Origin: Onchidella celtica
Lineage: Eukaryota; Mollusca; Gastropoda; Systellommatophora; Onchidiidae
Length of the DNA: 64,000 nucleotides
Reading direction: 5' to 3'
NCBI GenBank assembly: GCA_963931925.1
Contig: OZ007583.1
Location: 18,971,548-19,035,547 of the forward strand
The translations under genes and the position numbers were made by a program. Shown in pieces: positions 48,840 to 58,130 of the stretch (the first letter of the stretch is position 1; every line of letters begins with the position of its first letter). The notes beneath the pieces were generated by a model. The model did not search any database, had not been told where the DNA came from, and was given only the letters and a program-made list of their open reading frames with translations.

Positions 48840-48852
48840 GGACGAGCCCCCA
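48840..48852 (-). promoter_or_regulatory. Primer-binding site of element B (tRNA-Pro-like)
   Basis: The element strand reads TGGGGGCTCGTCC, one base inside the 5' LTR. It matches the first 13 bases of the tRNA-Pro primer site known from murine leukaemia virus-type elements. Confidence 0.75.
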
Positions 48853-48853
48853 G

Positions 48854-50038
48854 TGTCACAAATCCCAGACTGGGAGATGTAATAAGTATGACAGGACAAC
48901 AATCACGAACAAACAAGTTAACACTTAACAGAACAATCCATCAGACTCACACATTTATTAAACATAATTATACATATAATAGCGCAATTACATATATTAT
49001 ATTATTGAAATGACTGCCGTACAACGGCCTTATTCTCACACACACTCTCCCGCGGATCCACAATCCGGTAGTCACTCCTAAAGGCACTTCGGCCTCAGCC
49101 TCTCCCCTCAGGGTCTTAATAGTACATTAATGATTCACTGGCACCGCAGTCTCTCAATATCACCTTCCTATTGTCATACACCTTAGCACTCCCCTAGCAC
49201 CTCCGCAGGGCAATAACACATTATTATTTCCATAGCCATCAACATGGCAACAACATAATATCAGTTCACTAGCCTATCAACATGGCAACAATATAGTATC
49301 TCATTCACTCTCATATCTACGTCCCTGTCCGTGACCTGACTGCCACGACTTTATGTGCCTCTACTGTCCTGCACTGACAGCCTCACTTCTGGCCTATGTG
49401 TGGCCTCCGGCCCTATGCTGGCCTATCCCCTGTGCTCATCGAGGTGGCTCTGCGGCCCGTCCCCGACACCTACAAGAATAACATTACATTGGTATAATAC
49501 CCTACCATTTCTATTCACTCCACCTCTCCTTACAACCCATGAAGCGTACACACACTAGTTCACCTTTCACTCACCACACATCTTACGGTAACACACCTCC
49601 ATCGGAGTACACACTACTCACTCGCGCTACAAATCCATGAACTCACTTTCATCTATCGCTCGTGGCGCACATTGCTATATCCAATATCAAGGACTTCCAC
49701 ATTCCTCACATATACTTATTCACATCATGGTAATAGACGAATATAGTATAATACATCAATCATAATAATCAATCAACGTTCTACATACCAGTCATAACTG
49801 GAAAGACTCTCACTAGTCTTCTCGACTGCTTCCCCTTTATGTCCGCCCGATGGGCTTTTATTCACAGGTCCGATCCCTAGGACCTTCTAACTTGCAGTGA
49901 TAGTAATACCGCGCTTTCGCCTCCTTCAGACCCCCCACTCATGACATGCACGACTTTTCTTCCCTGTCTCCGTGCGTTAATTTTACTCTCCTCCTTTCCC
50001 CCCGTAATTATTAACTATCGCTCACTCCACTCGTGACA
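48854..50038 (-). repeat. 5' LTR of element B
   Basis: 1185 bp. By eye it is identical to 41713-42897 except for one base, in the CCGCGGATCC stretch near 49054. Confidence 0.95.
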
Positions 50039-50043
50039 GCGTG

Positions 50044-51211
50044 ATCGAGCGATCAACAAGTCCGTATTGCTCACCGATTGTCCTGGTCAAGAAGAAAGAC
50101 GATACCGTGCGTTTTTGTATTGACTATAGAAAGCTCAATGCTATAACCATCTATGATGCGGAACCCATTCCCAATCAGGAGGACTTATTCGCGCGGTTAT
50201 CCAATGCAAGTATCTTCTCTAAAATAGACTTATCCAAAGGATATTGGCAGATTCCTCTCGAAGAAGAAAGTAAACAATATACAGCTTTTCAAACCCCTTT
50301 GGGTTGAATGCAATGGAAATATAATTATGCCTTTTGGACTGGTTACTGCACCAGCCACTTTCGCGCGCATGATGAACATCTTGCTAAATGAATTGCGCTG
50401 CGTACTATCATATTTCGATGATATATGTATTTTTCAAGCCGATTGGGCTGGCCACTTAATGGCCCTTCGTCAAGTTTTTGCCGCTCTTCGCCGAGCTGGC
50501 CTTACCGCGCGACCCAGTAAAGTGTTCCTGGGATATCAGCATATAAACTTTTTAGGTCATACCATAACCCACGGGGTTCAGACTCCAGACGATCGCAAGA
50601 TATCCAGTATTTTGAAACTGCAACCCCCTAAAACTAAAAAGCAAGTTCGTAGCTTGTTGGGACTTTTGAATTATTACAGGAAATTTATACCAAACTTTTC
50701 CTCTCTCTCAGCCCCGTTATCTGATCTAACGAGGAAAAATGTTCCAAATAGAGTCGTCTGGACGCCTCAGTGCGCTGATGCCCTTCAGACTATTCAGAAG
50801 TTATTTTCTACTTTCCCCCTGCTTGTTTTACCCGATATACGCCAGACATTCATCGTCCGAACGGATGCATCAGATAAAGGAATAGGCGCCGTGTTACTCC
50901 AACAGCGTGACGGTTTCTTGCGACCGTGCTTATATGCAAGCCGGAAATTACTTGATCGAGAGACGCGCTATGCGATTGTCGAACGAGAGTGCCTCGCAAT
51001 TGTTTACGCGGTAGATGCATTTTCTCGATACTTATTAATGTCCGAATTTATAATTGAAGCGGATCATCGACCATTACTGTTTCTTAAGTCGAACAGATCC
51101 TAGAATGCTCGACTAACCAGATGGAGCCTTGCGCTCCAGGAATACAAATTTACTATTCGGGCTATACCTGGGGAGGATAATTTACAAGCTGATGTATTGT
51201 CCCGTTTGATT
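50044..51211 (+). pseudogene. RT-RNase H region of element C (fossil)
   Basis: This continues element C beyond the insertion of B. RT motifs are RFCIDYRKLN, FSKIDLSKGYWQIPL, MPFGLVTAPATFARMM and YFDDICIF. RNase H has VRTDASDKGIGAVLLQ, ERECLAIVYAV and ADHRPLLFLK. It ends with LQADVLSRLI, typical of the family. It is broken in about two places. Confidence 0.85.
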
Positions 51212-51815
51212 TAGTGTTCTAAAATAGTCTGTTGAACATTGAGGTTGAGCATTTTTCACCTTTTTCGGAGACCGTGGATGGTTTCACATTATATTGTCCT
51301 ACCAATTATGGACATTCTTTCTCAAAATTTCCATGTGATTCCTTTTTCCACTAGCGTCCATCCTGACCATGACCTGAGTTTCAGACAACCTTGACGCCTT
51401 TGTCTGCGGGTCAATGAGATGAGAAAATGGCAAACCGAGCGACCAGACCTACTGCTGCCAGGATACCATTACTTTAATTAACTATTGTTTGTTCATGTTC
51501 TATGAATGTATTAATTACGCTCAGTGAAGCGATGAGCTAGTTGCTCAATATTTCAGTCTTTACAGTATGTCTGTGTGAGATAAGTTTATCACTTTAATTC
51601 TTAAGTGCTACAATAATTATATATTATCACAGAACGTCGCATATAAACATACATATGCTATTGTCCATCGATAATGCACGTTCTTAGAACTTTTTTTTGA
51701 CTTTCAGTAACGATATATTTTTTACTATATAGCCCTTTCCAAAGTACTATTACATAGCAACGTTAGTAGAGAGTTATGTCGTTCAAACCCTAAGTTTTCA
51801 CTGGGGTGGGGGATG

Positions 51816-53062
51816 TGTCAAGAACAGATTTAATTCATGAATGTTTCCACTGACTAAATTTTTGTGAGAGAGCAGTGAGTAATTTTTACAAACGTAATTA
51901 TTGTGCGAGCCAGCATAACTTGGTCTCGTAAACAATTTGTTTTGAACAGTTTTTTTCCTAAAAGATAGACAGAAGGTGTGGGGAAGGATAGACGGACAGC
52001 GTAGGTGTGCAGGGCTGAGCACTTTTTATATCTCGTGTTTTGAACTAGGTTTAGTAGAGAGGGAAGGGGTGAGTAGGAATTAAATGTTGTTGAGACGTCT
52101 GTTGACGTACAGAAAATACCGTGATCCAGAGTAAAAGCTCGGGGTTTTGAACATGTTAAGAATTTATTGCTATAAAATTACATTTTATTGTCTTGAGTGA
52201 TTCGACCTTTGATGTCGACCCAAGGTCGTTGCGTAGGGCTGTTACTTAAAATAACTCAGTTCGGCAGCTGAGCTAGAAGTTGTTGCACCAATCACAATCC
52301 AGGAATTAGACGGTAAGCTGCAGATGCAGTCCAGTATTTAAGGCCATACAGAACTTAGTTCTGGGCCACATGTAGACAATCCATTTACGAGGTGGACGGC
52401 GAGCTCTCAGCCAGATGAGAAGTCATAGAGACGCAGCGATTGAGCTGATATGTACAGTGATGGAGCATTGTCAGAAATCTACGCTCCTGAGCCCAAGCCT
52501 ACTTGTTTGAGCATTAAACCCACAGCGCTAATATCAACAGCCCTCACATTGTGAGGGCCGAATGGTGAGCTAAAGATTTTAATTCCATGCTGAATTTACA
52601 GCCAGCTACAAATGTAGACTGTTGACCAGTACTGCCAGACCACATGCATTTCCCGCGACCACGTGTGAACTACACCAGAGCGCGCCTGGCAGAGACGCTA
52701 TATAAATATGTTTTAGTATGAAGAGAGATAGAACTTTAAACCTTACAGGATCCGTCGCCCTCGGGCGCGGATTCTTTTGAATGTAAATTTATTGTGACTT
52801 AGATAACTTCATATTACATTGCCTTAAGTACTTCATAGTTGCTCCTCAGCTTAGCTGAGCATTTTCAGTTGCTATTGTATTCGTTATCTATTGTATATTT
52901 TATCTTTGAATTTGTTAGATATATAATCTTTACAGTCTGTTACTCAAATTGATTTATTTAGTTTTTAGAGTGAAAGTTGTTTAATTGTTGTTGTTTTTTG
53001 TGCTCGTGTGATTGGGAAGCGGACCTCTCGATCTATATTCCCCAAAATCCCGATCCGCGACA
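51816..53062 (+). repeat. 3' LTR of element C
   Basis: 1247 bp, preceded by the polypurine run CTGGGGTGGGGGATG (51801-51815). It carries the same TATA-like box as the 5' copy and is followed by duplication GACGC. Confidence 0.92.
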
Positions 53063-53116
53063 GACGCTAAACTACAGTGCCCAACACTGTCTGGACTAAC
53101 TCTTCCTACCACAGTA

Positions 53117-56093
53117 TATATATGGCCTTTAGCGTCTTTACAGACGGTCTTAGCAGCTAGAATATTCACTTTCACTTTGACTGACAGCTTCTCTCGTGGC
53201 TTATTCTACCAATGTTTGACCCGAGAGTGCGATGGCAGTGATTGCAGGTCAGTCTTTTGGGTTCACTTTGGCGAGTGTTTTCATTCCGCCTCTGTCGTTT
53301 TGTCAGGTATGTTTCTTTTGCCTTGAAGTCTATTGCGAGCGTGCCACTGCGCAATTTTTGTCTCCATCTGCTTCGATCACTTGCAAGGTTCTCCCATTCA
53401 TTGGGGTCGATGTTGAATGCTTTCATCGTGACCTTGCAAGTGTCTTTGAATCGCAGATGTGGCCTACCTCTGGGTCGGTTGCCAGTAGCAAGTTCCCCGT
53501 AGAGAATTTGTCTGGGGATGCGATCATTTTCCATACGGTGGAGATGTCCAAGCCACCGCAGTCTTTTTTTGCCTAGGAGAGCCTGAGTTGATGGAATGTT
53601 GGCTCGGCTCAGAACTTCGATATTTGAGATCCTGTCTTGCCACTTGATCTTGAGAATTTTGCGTAGGCAGCGCAGGTGGAAGGAGTTGAGGGATCTTTCA
53701 TGTTTGGAGTAGGTGGTCCATGTCTCTGAGCCATACAGCAGGGTGCTTAGGACGCAAGTTTGGTACACGAGTACCTTTGTTTTGATGGTCAGCTTGCTAT
53801 TGTTCCACACCCTTTTTGAGAGTTTGCCAAAAGCTGTGGCCGCCTTTCCTATTCTGGCATTTATTTCAGTTGTTATGTCTGTGCTACCACTGATGGTTGA
53901 GCCTAGGTAGCAGAATTTTCCCACTTGCTCCAGAGGAGAGCCATTCAGCATGATTGGGTTGGGGTTTCTCAAGCCTTGTGTCAAAACTACAGTTTTTGAG
54001 ACACTGATCTTTAGCATGAATTTGTCACAGGCTTTGGCAAGGCTATTGATGAGAGCCTGGAGCGTGGTTTCATCGTGGGCCACGATTGCAGCATCATCTG
54101 CGAAGAGGAGCTCTTGTAACATAATATGCTCTGTACGAGATTTTGCTTTTAGTCTGGCAACATTAAAAATGGAGCCGTCCACTCTGGTGTTAATAAGTAC
54201 TCCACCTGAACATTGACCAAAGGCATTCTTGAGTAGGGCTGCAAAATATATACCAAATAAGGTAGGAGCAAGAACACATCCCTGCTTCACACCGCTGTTT
54301 ACAGCAAATGAATTGGATGTGCAGCCCTCAAAGTTGACACATGCCCTCATGTCAGTGTGGAAGGATGCAATAAGTTTTAGCAATGTTGGTGGACAGCCTA
54401 TGGATTTAAGGACTGCATACAGGCCAGATCGGCTTACGGTGTCGAAAGCCTTTGTTAGGTCCACAAAGCATGTTATAAGCGGCCTGTTTTGTTCTTTACA
54501 TTTTTCTTGGATTTGCCGAAGTGCAAATATCATGTCAATAGTTGATCGTTTGCTTCGAAAGCCACATTGTGTTTCTGGTAAGACTTTTTCCGCCAGTTGT
54601 TGAAGGCGGCAGAGGATGACGCGAGCAAAAGCCTTTCCAGTAATGCTGAGGAGAGATATGCCTCGATAGTTGTTGCAGTCGCCTTTGTCTCTTTTGTTCT
54701 TGTAAAGTGTGACAATTTTGGCGTCTCTCATATCATGTGGTATCGCGCCTTCTTTCCAACACTGCAGTAACAGATTATACAGGTGTGGTAATAGTGGGCC
54801 TTTTAGGTCTTTTAATACCTCTGCAGGAATGTTGTCACTTCCTGTGGCTTTTCCAGCAGACAGGTGGTCGATTGCATTGGAAAGCTCGACTAAGGAAGGT
54901 TCAGCGTCAAGTTCGGCCATTATTGGCAGTTTTTGGAGGTGTTCCTCAAAATCTGGTGGAATATTTTTCTCAGTTGAATACAACAGAGAGTAATGCTCTA
55001 CCCACCTATTCAGTTGTTCATTTTTATCTGTGATGGGTTCACCATTTACAGACTTAAGTGGGGCGCTTTTGGTGATGATTGGCCCAAGAGCTACTTTCAT
55101 CTGACTAAAGGCGGTTTTCATATCTCCCTTTTCATTTGCCTCTTGTATGCTGTTACACAAGTCTGTCCAGTATTTGTTGGCGCAACGTCTTACCTCCAGC
55201 TGAAGTTTAGCTTTTGCATTTTTCAAACAAGTTTTTGTACTCCGATTGCAATTTTTGTTATACTCATTGAAAGCAGATTTCTTTTGCTCAATGAGAGGTA
55301 GGAGAATTTCGCTGTTCTGGGCTACCCAGTCGTTGTTTGAAACTTTATGCTGTCCAAAAGACTTGATGGCACAGTCATGAATTTTTGAACTGAGAGTGTT
55401 CCATGTTTCATCTACCGAGTCACATTGGGTGACATTATCCATGCTTTCAGCAAATAACTTTTCAAATGACTTTCTATTTGATTCATCTCTGATTGCTGTT
55501 ACATTGATCTTAGGGATTGAAGGGGCTTTTGATCTGTATATTTTCTTGGCCGAAATTTTGATTTTGCTGACTACCAGTGCATGGTCGGTGTCACAGTCAG
55601 CACTGTGGAGGGAACGAGTTATTTTTATACAGCCCAAACTCTTCCTCCTTGAGAGAATAAGATCTAATTGATGCCAATGGCCAGACCTGGGATGGCGCCA
55701 TGATGTTCTTTGGCATCTATTAAGGTCAAAGTACGTGTTTGTAACACATAATGAGTTTACGGAGCATAGCTCCAGAAGGCGCTGCCCGTTTTCGTTGATG
55801 TTGCCAATGCCGAAGTGCCCAATGCACTTTGGCCATGCGGAGTGATCTGCTCCCACTCGAGCGTTAAAGTCACCCAGAATTAGCAGGCCTTCGGTGAGAG
55901 GGATGTTGTGGAGAGTCCTCTGCAATGCCTCGTAGAAAATGTCTTTGGTTTCGTCAGAGGAGGTAAGTGTTGAGGCATAGACACAGATAATGTTGGTAAA
56001 ACCAGACCGGGTGTTCAGTCTGAGTGTCATGATGCGTTCTGACACTCCAATTGGAGTTGCGATCGAATTGATAAGGGAGTTTTTGTTCTCATA
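53117..56093 (-). mobile_element. LINE (APE-endonuclease/RT), 5'-truncated, recent
   Basis: A 2977-bp insertion flanked by a perfect 13-bp duplication TCCTACCACAGTA (53104-53116 and 56094-56106). Its 3' end on the element strand is AT-rich (CCATATATATA). The 5' part of the endonuclease is missing, so it is dead on arrival, yet its frame is open to the truncation point, which indicates a young insertion. It lies 36 bp of host sequence from the end of element C. Confidence 0.93.
53172..56093 (-). CDS. LINE endonuclease-reverse transcriptase, N-terminally truncated
   Basis: About 974 codons are open. The protein nicks target DNA and copies its own RNA at the nick. The APE-type endonuclease lacks its N-terminus but retains GDFNARVG, RTSWRHPRSGHWHQLDLIL and DTDHALV. 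RT motifs: FVDLTKAFDTV, SGVKQGCVLAPTLF and LLFADDAAIVAHD. Downstream are YLGSTISGS, LYGSETWTTYS, RLRWLGHLHRM and a C-terminal Cys-His finger CNHCHRTLG...SHERSC before the stop at 53172. The apparent start near 56102 is a GTG in the target duplication, not a real start. The clade is not assigned. It differs from the LINE fragments near 20 and 60.5 kb, which have WNPQGKR-type motifs. Confidence 0.9.
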   Translation of the reverse strand, partial: YENKNSLINSIATPIGVSERIMTLRLNTRSGFTNIICVYASTLTSSDETKDIFYEALQRTLHNIPLTEGLLILGDFNARVGADHSAWPKCIGHFGIGNINENGQRLLELCSVNSLCVTNTYFDLNRCQRTSWRHPRSGHWHQLDLILSRRKSLGCIKITRSLHSADCDTDHALVVSKIKISAKKIYRSKAPSIPKINVTAIRDESNRKSFEKLFAESMDNVTQCDSVDETWNTLSSKIHDCAIKSFGQHKVSNNDWVAQNSEILLPLIEQKKSAFNEYNKNCNRSTKTCLKNAKAKLQLEVRRCANKYWTDLCNSIQEANEKGDMKTAFSQMKVALGPIITKSAPLKSVNGEPITDKNEQLNRWVEHYSLLYSTEKNIPPDFEEHLQKLPIMAELDAEPSLVELSNAIDHLSAGKATGSDNIPAEVLKDLKGPLLPHLYNLLLQCWKEGAIPHDMRDAKIVTLYKNKRDKGDCNNYRGISLLSITGKAFARVILCRLQQLAEKVLPETQCGFRSKRSTIDMIFALRQIQEKCKEQNRPLITCFVDLTKAFDTVSRSGLYAVLKSIGCPPTLLKLIASFHTDMRACVNFEGCTSNSFAVNSGVKQGCVLAPTLFGIYFAALLKNAFGQCSGGVLINTRVDGSIFNVARLKAKSRTEHIMLQELLFADDAAIVAHDETTLQALINSLAKACDKFMLKISVSKTVVLTQGLRNPNPIMLNGSPLEQVGKFCYLGSTISGSTDITTEINARIGKAATAFGKLSKRVWNNSKLTIKTKVLVYQTCVLSTLLYGSETWTTYSKHERSLNSFHLRCLRKILKIKWQDRISNIEVLSRANIPSTQALLGKKRLRWLGHLHRMENDRIPRQILYGELATGNRPRGRPHLRFKDTCKVTMKAFNIDPNEWENLASDRSRWRQKLRSGTLAIDFKAKETYLTKRQRRNENTRQSEPKRLTCNHCHRTLGSNIGRISHERSCQSK

Positions 56094-56271
56094 TCCTACC
56101 ACAGTAATGCTAGCTTTTGCATCAGCAATAATTGAGCTGAACTGGAAAGCACTGACAATTATATTATATCTAGAGGGTGAGGAAAGGGGCTACCACCTAT
56201 ACATGTATAAGGTAGCCTAGATCTAGTCTTTTATTAGAAGTTTTATTAAAGTGTCACTGTATGATCTTATA

Positions 56272-56685
56272 TCATGTCTTTTGTCTGACTTGACCAGTGA
56301 CTAGCCTGTGTGTCCTGGACTCACCTCTTCTTTCACAGAAGCGTCTCTTTTTCACAGTTGGAGGTTGAATTTCCGTCTGTGTTCTGTTCTGTTTGATGAC
56401 TGAAGTTGGGTGGCACAGCATCTCGTCTGATTCAAGGCTGTGTGGTTTTGTAGCCGATACACTATTTAGCAGACAACCACAGCTGACTTGAGGTCGGAGT
56501 GGACCTTTCACAAAACCGCTGCTGTCTGCTAACGGCGATCTACTGACCGTTGTTTTTGGCTGAAGTTTTGTTCTCATATCTTTCCATTTTATTTTTTCAT
56601 CTCTAGGAAAGCGGTGGAAGGTCACCATTTCACCTCCACATGTACGGTTATGTACTGATCGACAGCTGACGGTAACACACACCAT
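56272..56685 (-). CDS. THAP-type zinc-finger N-terminus, first exon of a host or domesticated gene
   Basis: The start at 56685 gives MVCVTVSCRSVHNRTCGGEM, then VTFHRFPRDEKIKW. C3, C8, HRFP and W34 fit the first half of a THAP DNA-binding domain, but the second C-x2-H pair is not evident in this exon. A splice donor GAAGAG|GTGAGTCC lies at 56325 and an acceptor TGCTTTCCAG at 56142, giving a 183-bp intron. Splicing there continues the frame for only six codons before TGA (56122-56124), for a total of about 126 aa. Unspliced, the frame stops at 56272. The LINE and element C would then lie in or beyond the 3' untranslated part. THAP domains occur in transcription factors and in P-type transposases. 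The gene model is tentative. Confidence 0.5.
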   Translation of the reverse strand: MVCVTVSCRSVHNRTCGGEMVTFHRFPRDEKIKWKDMRTKLQPKTTVSRSPLADSSGFVKGPLRPQVSCGCLLNSVSATKPHSLESDEMLCHPTSVIKQNRTQTEIQPPTVKKRRFCERRGESRTHRLVTGQVRQKT

Positions 56686-57180
56686 TGCCTAGGCTTTTGT
56701 TTACGGCGATTGTGGCATCACTTCCGTCTCTGTCAACACAAACGGAAAAAAACTTGCATTCTCGTGACGAAATTTGACGAGCCGATAATCGTGTTCTAAT
56801 CCTATTCTACACGAACAATCGTCCATCGGTAAATGCCTTGAACGTTTAGGGGGAATGAAGGGGCATCTTCCAGTGTTCACTTGCACTTTAAGGAACACTA
56901 CTAATAACTTTTAAATGCAATGATTGTACATTACGTTTAACGACATCAACTAACTAAACAGTTATGTAACTATGATATAAAATATATAAGTAAAAATAGT
57001 AAATAATGATTATGGGAAATAAATAGGTAAGTAAAAAACAATAAATAAAGAGCTTATTAAATAAGATTAATGCATAAATAAACAAATAAGTACTTCGCAC
57101 ACAAGAAACGACAGCTAAAGTGTACGAAAAAAGACAATTTGTAGGCATATTTTTTGTCACACTGACCTACCTGTTATCAA

Positions 57181-57219
57181 TCCCCACCCCCCACCCCCCC
57201 CCCACCCCCCACCCCCCTA
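57181..57219 (-). repeat. C-rich simple tract (potential G-quadruplex on minus strand)
   Basis: Runs of four to eleven C separated by single A. The minus strand has at least four G-runs with one-base loops. Confidence 0.8.
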
Positions 57220-57989
57220 AAAAAAATAAGATTCATTAGACATTGTCTTTTTTTTCTAAAACAACATAAATATTTGTTAACGTACGTTGAACAACTAAAA
57301 TCTTTTTCATTTTCTTGGTCCTGCACACTGAGCCGGTGTGGAATACATGGTTAACACTTCCTGTCTTGGCAAAACGTAACGGGGCAGGTACCCTCAGTTG
57401 TCTGGCAGGCACAGCGTTTAGCACTAACCCACGGCAAGACAGCTAGCTGGGCTATATGCTGACAGAGCAAGGGACCTCCCTAAGTTTTTCAATAAGGCGG
57501 TACCCATAGAATTCAGAATGACGTTTCTTCTCTGGTTTGAAGTGCATACTGCTGGAACTGAATTTAAATAATCATATTGTACTGAGGGTTGTATCACTTA
57601 CTCTGGTGTTTGACGGATAATCTAGCAAAGTTAAAAAACATGTTGTGAAATCAGTAATTTTGGAAAAAACTATCGACAGTTAATAGACTCTGTATTCAGT
57701 CCATGGCAATGGCTTATTACTAGCCGAATTACTTAATGTTGTTTGCTTTAGTCATCTTTATTGTGAATTGGGAGGGGTTTGGAAGCTGATTTTTGTTTGC
57801 TTCGGTGGATTTTCTTTGGAAATCTCATGTGGTTGAATTAGTAGTGGAAGGGTCACTTCTCAGTCATTTTTTTTTTTTGTTGTTTTTGTCCAAATCCACC
57901 CACTACCATTGCCCTGCTACATAAAATAAGGCAAAACAAAGCTAACCACCTGCACTCCTCCCTTTCTCCTCGTATAGTTGGCTTGATGA

Positions 57990-58130
57990 CTGGAACAATC
58001 GTTCAAAAAATGATAGAAACATGAAACTTGGCACAAACATCCTCCTTATGATAGTGCTTAAGAATAATGTGTTGGCCACGAAAAAAAAATCAAACATGGC
58101 GGCAAAATCCAAGATGGCCGCCAACAATAT
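57990..58130 (+). repeat. Interspersed repeat, plus-strand copy
   Basis: It contains ATGATAGAAACATGAAACTT, GTGTTGGCCACGAAA and CCAAGATGGCCGCC. A diverged copy lies inverted at about 61800-61925. Widespread repeats with AAGATGGCGGCC-type cores are known in marine invertebrates; the family name is not known to me. Confidence 0.6.

Larger units (their letters stand above)
41713..50038 (-). mobile_element. Element B: whole-looking Ty3/gypsy-class LTR element, Gmr1-type order
   Basis: The 8326-bp element is on the minus strand, inserted in element C with a perfect duplication GCGTG (41708-41712 and 50039-50043). Both LTRs are 1185 bp, and by eye only one base differs, so the insertion is very recent. 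It has a tRNA-Pro-like primer site, a polypurine tract and a single uninterrupted gag-pol frame of 1545 codons, and it looks whole. It is the close relative of element A and of the solo LTR at 11160-12368. The single gag-pol frame implies a polyprotein without frameshifting. Confidence 0.96.
35818..53062 (+). mobile_element. Element C: Ty3/gypsy-class LTR element, Gmr1-type order, split by element B
   Basis: This is an LTR retrotransposon fossil on the plus strand. Its two 1247-bp LTRs (35818-37064 and 51816-53062) differ at about four positions by eye, and a perfect duplication GACGC flanks it (35813-35817 and 53063-53067). Parts in order: leader, gag with one CCHC knuckle and protease (about 38454-40090), integrase (about 40100-41400), RT and RNase H (from about 41500, resuming at 50044 after the insert, to about 51211), polypurine tract (about 51800-51815). 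Element B is inserted in the RT region with its own duplication GCGTG. C is broken: apart from B there are about two to three small breaks. It is a distinct family from A and B but shares their domain order. Confidence 0.92.

Noticed and set aside
53172-56102. Start codon of the LINE frame at 56102
   Set aside because: That codon is a GTG inside the target-site duplication. The true N-terminus was lost by 5' truncation at 56093.
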